Source of the DNA: Caenimonas sp. SL110
GTDB lineage: Bacteria > Pseudomonadota > Gammaproteobacteria > Burkholderiales > Burkholderiaceae_C
Length of the DNA stretch: 64,000 nt
Assembly: GCF_001044395.1 (NCBI RefSeq)
Contig: NZ_JANU01000004.1
Location: forward strand, 1-64,000
Reading direction: 5' to 3'
The first letter of the stretch is position 1; every line of letters starts with the position of its first letter. Of this stretch, positions 31,611-40,523 are shown piece after piece. Made by a program: the position numbers and the translations under genes. The notes under the pieces were generated by a model. It saw only the letters and a list, made by a program, of their open reading frames with translations. It searched no databases and was not told the origin of the DNA.

Positions 31611-31867
31611 CGAGCGGCAGTGGGGTGAGGCGGCATGACTGCCCGCTTCACAAAAATTTACCAGCTTGCCGGGCTTTTCACTGGAACCTCGCGCCGCAAT
31701 CCCCACTCTATCGGGCAGGCAGGAAAAAACCTGCTGACCGATTTTCTGGTTTTTTTGCCGCGAAGCCTTCCGGGCGCTGTTTGGTCCGGATGAAATCCTG
31801 GAACGCCTCTTCTCCTCCTCCCTCCCTCCCTCCTTCGTGACAGGGCGCTTCGCGGCAAATTTTATTG
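31611..31867. other. Non-coding gap with inverted repeat and pyrimidine tract
   Basis: There is no convincing gene between the GST and glutathione peroxidase genes. It contains a 13-base inverted repeat, TTTGCCGCGAAGC (31754-31766) against GCTTCGCGGCAAA (31847-31859), around an 80-base loop. The loop includes a CT-rich tract (31806-31835) with repeated CCTCCCT units. GCAGG and CCTGC flanking an A-run near 31731-31746 form another small hairpin. Short open frames here look like chance. Confidence 0.5.
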
Positions 31868-31898
31868 AAGCAGCTGGCTACTTCAGAGCCAGCTGCTT
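31868..31898 (-). terminator. Terminator hairpin at the 3' end of the glutathione peroxidase gene
   Basis: AAGCAGCTGGCT and AGCCAGCTGCTT form a perfect 12-bp stem around a 7-base loop that contains the stop codon. On the minus strand the stem is followed by CAATAAAATTT, an A/U-rich run. The overlap of stem and final codons is compact but common. It may also stop transcripts from the opposite side, because TTTT follows on the plus strand too. Confidence 0.7.
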
Positions 31899-32471
31899 TT
31901 CGACTTCTTTTTCCAGTGCCTCAGGTGTGGTTGTGCTTCCCCACGACCCGATCACCTTTCCGTCGCGCGCCACCATGTACTTGTAGAAGTTCCACTTGGG
32001 CGACGTGCCGGTCGCGGCGATCAGCTGCTTGAACAGCGGATTGGCCGAATTGCCCCTGACGCTGGATGCCGCGAACATCGGGAACTTGACGCCGAACGTG
32101 TTCTCGCAGAAATCCGCGATTTCCTTGTTGCTGCCCTTTTCCTGCGCGAAGTCGTTGGACGGGAAGCCAAGGATGACCAGGCCGCGAGCCTTGTACTTGT
32201 CGTGCAGCGCCTCCAGGCCCTTGTACTGGGGCGTGAACCCGCAATAGCTCGCGGTATTCACGACCAGGACGACTTTCCCTGCGTATTGGCACAGGGACTG
32301 CGGCTTCTCATCCTGCAGGCGCAGGAAAGTGTGCGAAAGCGTGGCGGGGCATCCGTTGGTATTCGTGGTGTTTGCCACAGCCGCGGACGATACTGGTGTG
32401 ACAGCGACAGCCGGCACGCTCAGCAGGCTCGCAAGGAAGGGCGCTATCAGCAGCCGGAAGGTGTCGTGCAT
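31878..32471 (-). CDS. Exported glutathione peroxidase (Cys type)
   Basis: The 197-residue protein has an N-terminal signal peptide (about 1-24) and a thioredoxin-fold domain. The peroxidatic cysteine is in NTASYCGFTPQY (Cys77), followed by GFPSNDFAQEKGSN and KWNFYKYM, which hold the other catalytic-tetrad residues. It reduces peroxides in the periplasm with a thiol donor. The signal peptide makes this an extracytoplasmic version of BtuE/GPx. The gene stands alone, and its 3' end forms the terminator stem. Confidence 0.88.
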   Translation of the reverse strand: MHDTFRLLIAPFLASLLSVPAVAVTPVSSAAVANTTNTNGCPATLSHTFLRLQDEKPQSLCQYAGKVVLVVNTASYCGFTPQYKGLEALHDKYKARGLVILGFPSNDFAQEKGSNKEIADFCENTFGVKFPMFAASSVRGNSANPLFKQLIAATGTSPKWNFYKYMVARDGKVIGSWGSTTTPEALEKEVEKQLALK

Positions 32472-32550
32472 GTTGAAAGTGGCGGTTAATTGAGCGCAAT
32501 CCGCGCAAATCTTTGGAGGCGCGGGACATTGTCAAGGCTTTTTCATCTCG

Positions 32551-33450
32551 ATGCTTAAAATGGAACGACTCGAAAGAACCGCCATGCTCTATCCAGAACT
32601 CTTCAAGCAACTCGAATCCGTCCGTTGGGACATGGACAAGGACATTCCCTGGGACAGTTTCGACGCGAGCAAGCTGTCGGATGAGCAAGCCCAGACCATC
32701 AAGATGAACGCCATCACGGAATGGGCCGCCCTGCCGGCCACCGAGATGTTCCTGCGCGACAACAAGGACGATTCGGACTTTTCTGCGTTCATGTCGATCT
32801 GGTTTTTTGAAGAGCAGAAGCACTCGCTGGTGCTGATGGAGTACCTGCGGCGGTTCCGCCCGGATCTGGCTCCCACAGAACAGGAGCTTCATGAAGTGCG
32901 GTTTGAGTTCGATCCGGCTCCTGCGCTCGAAACCCTGATGCTGCATTTTTGCGGCGAGATCCGGCTGAACCACTGGTACCGCCGCGCCAGCGAGTGGCAC
33001 ACCGAGCCCGTCATCAAGCAGATCTACAGCATCCTGTCGCAGGATGAAGCGCGCCACGGCGGCGCCTATCTTCGCTACATGAAGCGGGCCATCAACAAGT
33101 TCGGCAATGAGGCCAAGGCGGCCTTCGCCAAGGTCGGCGTCCTGATGGCGAGTGCCCGGCGCACTGCGCAGGCGCTGCACCCGACCAACCTGCACGTCAA
33201 CCAGTCCCTGTTTCCGCGCGACACGATCCAGTCGCGCCTGCCGGACCCGGACTGGCTGGAGCACTGGCTGGACACGCAGATCAATTTCGATACCGTCTGG
33301 GAAACCAAGGTTGTCGAGCGCATCCTGCACAACATGAGCCTGCTGATGGACCGCAGCTTCAAGACCGTGCAGGAACTCAACCGCTTCCGCAAGGAAGTCG
33401 CCGCGACGATCACGACCGGCGCGACGGGTGCTGCGCCGACGGCGGCGTGA
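32551..33450 (+). CDS. Ferritin-like di-iron protein
   Basis: The 299-residue mostly helical protein carries the repeated di-iron ligands of the ferritin/fatty-acid desaturase-like superfamily: EEQKH (near residue 90), EIRLNHW (near 133) and DEARHGGAYL (near 167). The reaction is not known; oxygenase or desaturase-like chemistry is possible. Three ATGs are candidates: 32551, 32560 and 32584. The last begins MLYPELFKQL and follows GAAAGAACC, so the true start may be 33 bases further in. It is divergent from the glutathione peroxidase. Confidence 0.78.
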   Translation: MLKMERLERTAMLYPELFKQLESVRWDMDKDIPWDSFDASKLSDEQAQTIKMNAITEWAALPATEMFLRDNKDDSDFSAFMSIWFFEEQKHSLVLMEYLRRFRPDLAPTEQELHEVRFEFDPAPALETLMLHFCGEIRLNHWYRRASEWHTEPVIKQIYSILSQDEARHGGAYLRYMKRAINKFGNEAKAAFAKVGVLMASARRTAQALHPTNLHVNQSLFPRDTIQSRLPDPDWLEHWLDTQINFDTVWETKVVERILHNMSLLMDRSFKTVQELNRFRKEVAATITTGATGAAPTAA

Positions 33451-33470
33451 TCTCTGGTCGCGCGCCGCTT

Positions 33471-33509
33471 CCGCTTCGCGGTGGATGCCGGATCGAGTCC
33501 GGCATGACA
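33471..33509 (+). repeat. Palindromic dispersed repeat, unit A1
   Basis: A 39-base unit beginning CCGCTTCGCGGTGGATG. It contains the palindrome ATGCCGG-ATCGAGT-CCGGCAT and ends in GACA. It is repeated with one mismatch at 33584-33622. It lies just after the ferritin-like gene in non-coding DNA. Confidence 0.85.
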
Positions 33510-33535
33510 ACTGGATTTGGCGTGGCAAAAGTGGC

Positions 33536-33562
33536 TGTCATTGCGGACTTGATCCGCAATCC
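33536..33562 (-). repeat. Palindromic dispersed repeat, diverged inverted unit B
   Basis: TGTCATTGCGGACTTGATCC continues to CGCAATCC, with inverted arms ATTGCGGA and TCCGCAAT (33540-33560). It resembles the reverse complement of unit A (TGTCATGCCGGACTCGATCC...), so A, inverted B and A stand in alternating orientation. Confidence 0.75.
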
Positions 33563-33583
33563 ATGTCTGATCAGGCGCAGTCG

Positions 33584-33622
33584 CCGCTTCGCGGTGGATG
33601 CCGGATCGAGCCCGGCATGACA
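33584..33622 (+). repeat. Palindromic dispersed repeat, unit A2
   Basis: Matches unit A1 in 38 of 39 positions, differing only in the loop (GAGCCCGG for GAGTCCGG). The ATG at 33617, the most upstream reasonable start of hldC, lies inside its right arm. The repeat therefore also supplies the 5' end of the hldC coding or leader sequence. Confidence 0.85.
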
Positions 33623-34114
33623 GCCGGGGTGGCCCCGCCTTCATTCCTGACGAAGATCGCTTCGCGTGTTGACGCGCCAACGCGCGTCGCGCAGCTGCCT
33701 CAACCCGTCGTGTTCACCAACGGCGTCTTCGACGTCCTGCATCGCGGCCATGCGGTCTATCTGGCGCAAGCGCGCGAACTCGGCGCGAGCCTCGTTGTCG
33801 CGCTCAACACCGATGCGTCGGCGCGCCGGCTCGGCAAAGGCCCAGACCGCCCGCTCAACAACGAAGCCGACCGCGCCGCCCTGATGGCCGCACTCGAATC
33901 CGTCTCCCTGGTCACCTGGTTCGATGAAGACACACCGCTCGAACTGATCGGAGAGCTCAGGCCCGCCATCCTGTGCAAGGGCGGCGACTACGACATGTCC
34001 AAGCTCGCCGAATCCAAGCTGGTGGAAAGCTGGGGCGGCAAGGCGCTGGCCATCCCGTTTGTCGCCGGCTACTCGACGACGCAGCTGGTTCAGAAAATCC
34101 GCCAGCGCGACTGA
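33617..34114 (+). CDS. hldC: D-glycero-beta-D-manno-heptose 1-phosphate adenylyltransferase
   Basis: The 165-residue nucleotidyltransferase has VVFTNGVFDVLHRGHAVYL, containing the HxGH-type ATP-binding motif (HRGH). Also present are VVALNTDASARRLGKGPDRP, LCKGGDY and the end segment FVAGYSTTQLVQKI, all typical of RfaE domain II as a stand-alone protein. It makes ADP-heptose for the LPS inner core. The start is uncertain: ATG 33617 lies in the palindromic repeat A2, while GTG 33629 lies just past it. Its 3' end overlaps the convergent hypothetical gene by 25 bases. Confidence 0.9.
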   Translation: MTAGVAPPSFLTKIASRVDAPTRVAQLPQPVVFTNGVFDVLHRGHAVYLAQARELGASLVVALNTDASARRLGKGPDRPLNNEADRAALMAALESVSLVTWFDEDTPLELIGELRPAILCKGGDYDMSKLAESKLVESWGGKALAIPFVAGYSTTQLVQKIRQRD

Positions 34115-34395
34115 CGCTGGCAGGTGTAGATCACCTCATAGGCCTTCTCGGCCACCTTGTCGTCGGCCAGGCATGCAATGGCCTGGATGAAGTCGGCGGG
34201 TGCCTTGGCCATCACCATGTCGGTCACCCAGCGCTGCACCAATCCCTGGCGCCGGGCATCGGGCATTGACAGCAACTTCTGCAATTGCTCGTTGATCTTC
34301 GGATCGTCGCAGGCGGTGCGAAGCAAGCCGATGAACGTATCGATCTCGCCTACCGATGCCGGTGAGGCGGACATGCCGGGCGTTGCGTGGCTCAT
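34090..34395 (-). CDS. Small conserved-looking hypothetical protein
   Basis: I do not recognise a family. The 101-residue protein has SVGEIDTFIGLLRTACDDP, then LSMPDARRQGLVQRWVTDMVMAKAP and FIQAIACLADDKVAEKAYEVIYTC, all predicted helical with a regular amphipathic pattern and no signal peptide. The start at ATG 34395 gives MSHATPGMSAS; upstream residues in the frame look random. It is convergent with hldC (25-base overlap) and lies 71 bases from the 3' end of the RND operon. Confidence 0.55.
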   Translation of the reverse strand: MSHATPGMSASPASVGEIDTFIGLLRTACDDPKINEQLQKLLSMPDARRQGLVQRWVTDMVMAKAPADFIQAIACLADDKVAEKAYEVIYTCQRQSRWRIF

Positions 34396-34466
34396 CGCCG
34401 CATTACAGCAGCATCGGGCGCTCGATACCAGTACAGGCAACTGGCACCGAGCACGCGTTGCGCGAA

Positions 34467-37400
34467 CTATTGCGCAGATTGCAGGACGGGCTGCGCGTCC
34501 TCTGGAGGTTCGGGCGGCAGGCGGCGAACACGACGCACCGTGCGCTTGATGAAGTGCTCCAGGTCGTCCATGTAGGTGAACACCACCGGCACCACCAGCA
34601 GGCTCAACAAGGTTGACGTGATCAACCCGCCGATCACCGCAACCGTCATCGGCGAGCGAAAGCTCGGATCAGCGATGCCAAAGCCGATCGCGCTGGGCAG
34701 CATGCCTGCGCCCATCGCAATCGTCGTCATGATGATGGGCCGCGCGCGCTTGTGGCATGCATCGATCAGCGCATCGAATCGCGACAGGCCATGATCGCGA
34801 CGCGCCACGATGGCGTACTCCACCAGCAGGATGGAGTTCTTCGTCGCAATGCCCATCAGCATGATGAGACCGATCAGCGACGGCATCGAAAAGCTCTTGT
34901 CCGCGACCAGCAGCCCGATGAACGCGCCGCCCAGCGACAGCGGCAGGGCGCAAAGAATCGTCACCGGATGCAGGAAGTCCTTGAACAGCAGCACCAGCAC
35001 GATGTAGATGCAAAGCACGCCAGTCAGCATCGCCAGGCCGAAGCTCGCAAAGAGTTCGCCCATCACTTCTGCGTCGCCGACTTCCACCACCTTCACGCCC
35101 GGCGGCAGGTTCTTCACGGCGGGGAGCTCCTGCACCGCGGCAGCCACATCACCGAGCGGCTTGCCCGAGAGTTCGATCTCGAAGTTCACGTTACGTGAGC
35201 GGTCATAACGATCGATCACCGCCGGCCCGCCCGTCATCGACAGTGTTGCGACCTGGCCCAGCATCACGGGCCCACGCGCGCTCGGCACGGCGAGCCGTTC
35301 GAGCACGCTCAGGTCCTTGCGCGCATCGTCTTGCAGCTTGACGAGGATGGGCACCTGCCGCTGCGAGAGATTGAGTTTGGGCAAGGAGATGTCGTAGTCG
35401 CCGGACGTCGCGACGCGCAGCGTCTCCGCAATCGCGGCGCTCGTCACGCCGAGGTCGGCAGCACGCGCAAAGTCGGGACGCACGGCGATCTCGGGCCTGA
35501 TCAAACTCGCCGTTGAAATCACGCTGCCCAGACCGGGAATCGTGCGGATGTCCTTCTCGACCGCCAGGGCCGCTTCGCCCAGCGCCTTCGGGTCTTCACC
35601 CGTGAGCACCAGGATGTATTTCTCTCCCGAGCCACCCAGGCCCACCTTGCTTCGCACGCCCGGCAATGGTTCCAGCGCCGTGCGAATGCGGCTCTCGATC
35701 GGCTGCTTGCGCGGCCTGTCACCGCGATCGGTCAGCAAGATGGTGAGCGTGGCCTTTCGCGTCTCTGCCGCACCCGATGGTGCGAACGGATCGCCGCCGG
35801 CGCTGCCGCCGCCGATGGTCGTGTAGATGCTCTTGACGTGATCGACCTTCATGATCATCTGCCGCGCCTGCTCGGCGACGACCTCGGTTTGCGCGAGCGT
35901 AGAGCCTGGTGGCAGCTCGATGTACACCTGCGTTTGCGAGTTGTCGTCAGGCGGAATGAAGCCCGCTGGCAACAGCGGAATCAGCGCGAGCGAGCCGACA
36001 AAAAACAGCCCCGACATGATGAACGTCGCGAGCCGGTGCGTCATGGTCCAGTTCACGCACCGCAGGTAGATCTTCATCCACGCGGCGTCGTCCTGCTTGC
36101 CATCGACGATGGGCTTGAGCATGTAGGCTGCCATCATGGGAGTGAGCACGCGCGCGACGACCAGCGAAGCAAAGACGGCAAGCGATGCCGTCCAGCCGAA
36201 CTGCTTGAAGAACTTGCCCGCCACGCCGCTCATGAACGCCGTCGGCAAAAACACCGCAATCAGGGTGAACGTGGTGGCGATCACTGCAAGACCGATCTCG
36301 TCGGCCGCTTCCATCGCCGCCTGGTAGGGCGTCTTGCCCATGCGCAGGTGGCGCACGATGTTCTCCACCTCGACGATGGCGTCGTCCACCAATATGCCGA
36401 CCACCAGCGACAGCGCGAGCAGCGTGATCACGTTGACCGAAAAGCCCAGCATGTGCATGCCGATAAACGCGGGGATCACCGACATCGGCAACGCAATCGC
36501 CGAAACAAAAGTGGCGCGCCAGTCGCGCAGGAACAGCCACACCACCAGCACGGCGAGGATGGCGCCTTCGTACAGCAGGTGCAGCGAGCCGTGGTATTCC
36601 TCATCAACGGGTGTGACGAAATCGAAAGCCTGCACCAGCTCCAGATCGGGATGCGCCTCTTTCAATTCGGCCAGTGCTTTTTGCACCGCCGCGCCGACGG
36701 CCACTTCACTTTCGCCCCGGCTGCGCGCCACTTCAAAGCCGACGACCTTCTTGCCGTTCAGGCGCGCCGATGCACGCGGCTCTGCGGTCGTGTCGGTCAC
36801 AGTGGCCACGTCTGCAAGCTTGATGCTGCGCGCCGTGCCGTTCGCAGAGGCAGGCAATGCGATTGAAATCTCGCCGATCTCACGCGCCGTTTGCACGGTG
36901 GCGAGCGTGCGCACCGGCTGCTCGCTGCCGCCCAGGTCGGTGCGCCCGCCAGCGCTTTCGGTCTGCACCTGCTTCAACTGGCGCGAGATATCAGCCGCAG
37001 TCACGCCCAGCGCTTGCAGGCGCGACGGGTCCAGCGCCACGCGAATCTCGCGCGTCACACCGCCGACGCGATTGACGGCGCCCACGCCACGCACCGACAG
37101 CAGCTTGCGCGAAATGTCGTTATCGACAAACCACGACAGCGCCTCTTCATCCATGCGCGCCGAATACACGGTGAAGGCGAGCATCGGCTGGCTCGCCAGG
37201 TCCATCTTGGTGATGACCGGATCGCGCACATCGCCGGGCAGATCGCTGCGCACGCGTGCAATCGCAGAGCGGACATCGTCGACTGCTTCCTGCACTGGTT
37301 TTTCAAGGCGGAATTCGGCGGTCACCGTGACACTGCCGTCCTGCACCTTGGTGTAGATGTGCTTGAGGCCTTGCAGCGTGGCGATCGCGTTTTCGAGCTT

Positions 37401-37598
37401 GCGCGCGACATCGGTTTCGAGCTGCGCGGGTGCGGCGCCGGGCAGCGCTGCGGTCACCATCACGGTTGGCAGGTCGATGTCCGGAAAGTTCTGGATCTTC
37501 ATCGCGTTGAACGACAGCAGACCCCCGAACGTCAGCAACACGAACAGCATCACGGCCGCAATCGGATTGCGGATCGACCAGGAAGAAACGTTGATCAT
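34467..37598 (-). CDS. RND multidrug efflux pump inner-membrane transporter (HAE1/MdtB-like)
   Basis: The 1043-residue protein has the AcrB-type layout: N-terminal helix (SSWSIRNPIAAVMLFVLLTF), a large periplasmic porter domain starting FPDIDLPTVMV, a first six-helix bundle with GILVDDAIVEVENIVRHL (proton-relay Asp pair), a second periplasmic domain and a second bundle with LIMLMGIATKNSILLVEYA. It exports drugs or other hydrophobic compounds using the proton gradient. The ATG at 37598 lies 13 bases after the adaptor stop, and it is the last gene of the three-gene operon. Confidence 0.93.
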   Translation of the reverse strand: MINVSSWSIRNPIAAVMLFVLLTFGGLLSFNAMKIQNFPDIDLPTVMVTAALPGAAPAQLETDVARKLENAIATLQGLKHIYTKVQDGSVTVTAEFRLEKPVQEAVDDVRSAIARVRSDLPGDVRDPVITKMDLASQPMLAFTVYSARMDEEALSWFVDNDISRKLLSVRGVGAVNRVGGVTREIRVALDPSRLQALGVTAADISRQLKQVQTESAGGRTDLGGSEQPVRTLATVQTAREIGEISIALPASANGTARSIKLADVATVTDTTAEPRASARLNGKKVVGFEVARSRGESEVAVGAAVQKALAELKEAHPDLELVQAFDFVTPVDEEYHGSLHLLYEGAILAVLVVWLFLRDWRATFVSAIALPMSVIPAFIGMHMLGFSVNVITLLALSLVVGILVDDAIVEVENIVRHLRMGKTPYQAAMEAADEIGLAVIATTFTLIAVFLPTAFMSGVAGKFFKQFGWTASLAVFASLVVARVLTPMMAAYMLKPIVDGKQDDAAWMKIYLRCVNWTMTHRLATFIMSGLFFVGSLALIPLLPAGFIPPDDNSQTQVYIELPPGSTLAQTEVVAEQARQMIMKVDHVKSIYTTIGGGSAGGDPFAPSGAAETRKATLTILLTDRGDRPRKQPIESRIRTALEPLPGVRSKVGLGGSGEKYILVLTGEDPKALGEAALAVEKDIRTIPGLGSVISTASLIRPEIAVRPDFARAADLGVTSAAIAETLRVATSGDYDISLPKLNLSQRQVPILVKLQDDARKDLSVLERLAVPSARGPVMLGQVATLSMTGGPAVIDRYDRSRNVNFEIELSGKPLGDVAAAVQELPAVKNLPPGVKVVEVGDAEVMGELFASFGLAMLTGVLCIYIVLVLLFKDFLHPVTILCALPLSLGGAFIGLLVADKSFSMPSLIGLIMLMGIATKNSILLVEYAIVARRDHGLSRFDALIDACHKRARPIIMTTIAMGAGMLPSAIGFGIADPSFRSPMTVAVIGGLITSTLLSLLVVPVVFTYMDDLEHFIKRTVRRVRRLPPEPPEDAQPVLQSAQ

Positions 37599-37611
37599 GG
37601 TGAGAGCCGTT

Positions 37612-38793
37612 TCAACGCTTGGCGGTGGAGGCGGGCGCTGCAGGCGCGACCGGGGCCGAAGCCCCAGGCAGCGGCAGCGCATCGGTCACGCGCACCAGGT
37701 CGCCATCGTTGAGAAAGCCCGCGCCGTTCGCAACGATGCGCGCATCGGCGGGAAGGCCGCTGGTGATCTCGAACTGGTCGCCCACCAGCCGACCGGTCTG
37801 CACCTTGAGCTGCGACACGCGGTTGTCTGCGTTGACGCGATAGACATAGCTGAAGCCATCGCGCACCGCGACCGCTGACTGCGGCAGCGTGAGCGCCGGG
37901 CTCGCACCCAGGTCGAACTCGCCGCGAGCGAACATGCCGGCCAGCGCATTGCCGGTGCCGGGAAGTGGCGTCACATCGACATACACGAGTGCTGCGCGCG
38001 TTTGTGGATCAACCGTCGGCGCGATGGTGCGCACACGCCCCGAGAGACGTGCGCCGCTTGCTGCCGTGATCAGGGCGGTGGTGCCGGTGGTGAGGCGACC
38101 CAGTTCCGTGGCGGTGACCTCGGCACGCCATTCGAGACGGCCCTGCCTGATCAGCCGGAACAGCTCGACGCCGGGCGCGATCACGGCACCAGCCGTTGCC
38201 GTGCGCGCCGAAATGATGCCGTTGTCCGGTGAGCGAATATCGGTCTGGCCCACGCGCGCCTGCTGCGCCTGGACCAGCGCACGCGCGGCTTCCACCTTGG
38301 CCTGCGCGGTCTTCTCGGCCGTGATGTATTGATTGATCTGCGAAGCGCTCAATGCGCCGGTGTTCTGCAAGGTGCGCGCACGCTGTGCGTTGTTGGCGGC
38401 TTCTGCGGCGGCGGCTTCGGCTTCAGCCAGCGTCGCGCGGGTCTGCGCGGCTTCGGCGCGCACCGTCTCGCCTGCGAGCGTGGCCAACACCTGGCCCTGC
38501 TTGACCCGGTCGCCGACGTTGACCAGAACCTGTGCGATGCGAAGGCCCCCGGCCTCTGCGCCGATGCTGGCCTCTTGCCATGCGGTGATGTTGCCGTTGG
38601 CCGACAGCTTCATGGGCAGGCTCGCCTGCTTCGGCACAACAGTGGTCACCGTGAGCGCAGGACGCACGGCGCCCTTGTCTTTCTTTTCTTCGGGTGCCTT
38701 GGGGCTGAGGGCGAAGTAGAGGATGCTTGCAATGACGATACCCGCCACGACGATCGCGGCGACGACAGGGGGTTTGAGCTTCATTTTGTTCAT
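37612..38793 (-). CDS. RND efflux periplasmic adaptor subunit
   Basis: The 393-residue membrane-fusion protein has an N-terminal helix (about 8-28) and a lipoyl half-motif VNVGDRVKQGQVLATLAG. An Ala/Glu-rich coiled-coil hairpin follows (about 100-190, RAEAAQTRATLAEAEAAAAEAANNAQ region), then the second lipoyl half and beta-barrel domains with VDPQTRAALVYVDV. It bridges the RND transporter and the outer-membrane channel. A 47-base gap separates it from the outer-membrane gene upstream, and 13 bases separate it from the transporter downstream. Confidence 0.92.
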   Translation of the reverse strand: MNKMKLKPPVVAAIVVAGIVIASILYFALSPKAPEEKKDKGAVRPALTVTTVVPKQASLPMKLSANGNITAWQEASIGAEAGGLRIAQVLVNVGDRVKQGQVLATLAGETVRAEAAQTRATLAEAEAAAAEAANNAQRARTLQNTGALSASQINQYITAEKTAQAKVEAARALVQAQQARVGQTDIRSPDNGIISARTATAGAVIAPGVELFRLIRQGRLEWRAEVTATELGRLTTGTTALITAASGARLSGRVRTIAPTVDPQTRAALVYVDVTPLPGTGNALAGMFARGEFDLGASPALTLPQSAVAVRDGFSYVYRVNADNRVSQLKVQTGRLVGDQFEITSGLPADARIVANGAGFLNDGDLVRVTDALPLPGASAPVAPAAPASTAKR

Positions 38794-38840
38794 GTTGTTC
38801 GCGGGTGTATTGGGCGCTGGGTATGGGCCGTTGTATCGAC

Positions 38841-40277
38841 TCAGGGCCGCACGGCGGTTGAAGTCGCGGGATTCAGTGCCTGGTCGTCGGCCTTCCAGCC
38901 GCCACCGAGCGCGCGGTAGAGCGCAATCCAGGCCGCGCCGCGTTCACGGTGCAGGCCCACCAGCGCCGTCTGCGCAGCCAGCGCCGTGCGACGCGCATCT
39001 TCCAGTTCGACCAGGCTTGCAAGGCCGCTGCGATAGCGCGCCTCGGTCGCCACGAACGACATGCGATATCCCTCAGCGGCCACGCGCGCATCTTCATTGC
39101 GAAGCCGCGCGCTCTCCAGGTTCACGAGGGCCACTTCGACTTCGCGCACTGACTGTCGCACGCTCGCCATGTAGAGCGCCACTGCTTCGTCGTATCGTGC
39201 CTGAGCTGCATCGACATTGGCGGCGCCCCTTCCCCCGTCGAAGATCGGCAGGGTCAGCCCGACCGGGCCGATCGACCAGGTCTGCACATCCGCACTCGCA
39301 CCGGAAAGGCGCGCGCGCCCGACCGCGATGGAGCCGTTGATGGACAGGCGCGGCAGGCGCGCTGCCCGCGCGGTGCCCACATCGGCGCTGGCGGCTTCGA
39401 CTTCGCGCGCGGCCTGGTACACATCGGGCCGCTGCGCCAGCAACTGCGCGGGCACCGAGGCAATCGGCAGCGCGACATTCGTGCTGGGGTCCGCCCAGGC
39501 AGCCGTGAGCTTCTGGCGCAGCACGCGCTCGGGTATGGCGCTGAGCGCAACCAGTGTCTTGATCTCGATATCGCACAGCGCGCGTTGTTGCGTCGTGCGT
39601 GCGGAGGCCTCGGCTGCGCTGGCACGCGCGAGTGCGGCACTCGCAGGCGCGGCGAATCCGGCGTCGGCACTGAGCTGTGTCAGGCGCGCAGTTTCAGCGC
39701 GCGAGGCCCGGTCGTTCACCGCGACGTCCAGTTGCCGCTCGCAGCTGCGCAGGTTGAGATAACTGTTGGCGGTTTCGGCCGCCACTGATACGCGCGCGTC
39801 GTGCCAGCCGGCCTGTGCACCGGCGAGCCGCGCCCGCGCTGCTTCGGCAGCAAGCCGGTTGCCGCCGAAGAGATCAACCTCCCACGCCGCCTGCAGCCCG
39901 ACCTGCGCGACCGTCGCCGTGGGTGCGGGTGGCTGCGTGTTGCCGCGCGAGACGGAAGCTTGCCCATCCAGCGTCGGAAGCAGCGCTGCTCCGGCCGCCA
40001 CACGTGCAGCGCGAGCCTGCTCGATGCGCGAACGCGCAGTGGCGATGCTGGGGGCTGCCGCCTGGGAGGCGTCTATCAGTTCGACCAGCAACGGATCGCC
40101 CCACTGCTGCCACCAGGTACGTAAATCGCCCACTGATCCGTTGTGGGGCAAGGGTGCGTACCACTGCGCGGGGGCCTGCGCTTCGGTGGACTGGGGTGGT
40201 CGTGGCACTGCGCACCCTGCAATGCTCAACGCCACAACTGCCGCAGCCATTGCGGCTGCGAATCGGATTTTCTTCAT
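38841..40277 (-). CDS. RND efflux outer-membrane lipoprotein (NodT/OprM-like)
   Basis: The 478-residue protein has a lipoprotein signal (SIAGC, with Cys at residue 22) and two repeats of the TolC-like outer-membrane-factor domain. DGQASVSRGNTQ lies near the first beta segment, and SINGSIAVGRARLSG with PIFDGGRGAANVDAA lies near the second. It forms the trimeric exit duct of the pump. It is the first gene of the operon and is divergent from the LRR-NEL gene across a 246-base gap. No regulator gene of the usual TetR or MarR kind is adjacent. Confidence 0.92.
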   Translation of the reverse strand: MKKIRFAAAMAAAVVALSIAGCAVPRPPQSTEAQAPAQWYAPLPHNGSVGDLRTWWQQWGDPLLVELIDASQAAAPSIATARSRIEQARAARVAAGAALLPTLDGQASVSRGNTQPPAPTATVAQVGLQAAWEVDLFGGNRLAAEAARARLAGAQAGWHDARVSVAAETANSYLNLRSCERQLDVAVNDRASRAETARLTQLSADAGFAAPASAALARASAAEASARTTQQRALCDIEIKTLVALSAIPERVLRQKLTAAWADPSTNVALPIASVPAQLLAQRPDVYQAAREVEAASADVGTARAARLPRLSINGSIAVGRARLSGASADVQTWSIGPVGLTLPIFDGGRGAANVDAAQARYDEAVALYMASVRQSVREVEVALVNLESARLRNEDARVAAEGYRMSFVATEARYRSGLASLVELEDARRTALAAQTALVGLHRERGAAWIALYRALGGGWKADDQALNPATSTAVRP

Positions 40278-40523
40278 GAGTCCTTCCCGGATCGGGTGCC
40301 AATAGCGGTCGGACGGAGCCCTTGTGCGGCCCTGCCCGCGCGCGCAACCCGCAAGACTACCACCGCGATGGTGTCGAGGAATGTCAGTGGGCTGCACCCC
40401 GCGACCTGCTGATCCGTAGGCTGGAGGCAAACCCGCGCCGTACGTCTCGAAGCGACCGGGTCCGGGAACAGGTCAATGGGTCCCGTTACTCAATGCCACC
40501 GGATCCACAGTACAGAGACAACC
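40278..40523. other. Divergent intergenic region between RND operon and LRR-NEL gene
   Basis: This 246-base stretch must hold the promoters for the pump operon (minus) and the LRR-NEL gene (plus). I looked for a plant-inducible-promoter-type repeat (two TTCG boxes 15 bases apart) and for a clear -35/-10 pair on the plus strand and found neither. An in-frame ATG at 40476 could extend the LRR-NEL protein by 16 residues. Confidence 0.4.

Noticed and set aside
31625-31858. Short open frames on both strands in the gap after the GST gene
   Set aside because: No ribosome site and no conserved-looking sequence; they span the inverted repeat and pyrimidine tract.
33075-33680. Minus-strand open frame with CRARSGIHRE and CHAGLDPAS-like text
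   Set aside because: This text is the translation of the palindromic dispersed repeats, not a protein.
35838-36866. Long plus-strand open frame (342 codons) opposite the RND transporter
   Set aside because: It is antisense to a conserved transporter; its composition (His/Arg/Gln/Asp-rich) is the shadow expected from GC-rich coding DNA.
40278-40523. Type III effector promoter element (PIP box) before the LRR-NEL gene
   Set aside because: No pair of TTCG boxes at 15-base spacing was found on the plus strand.
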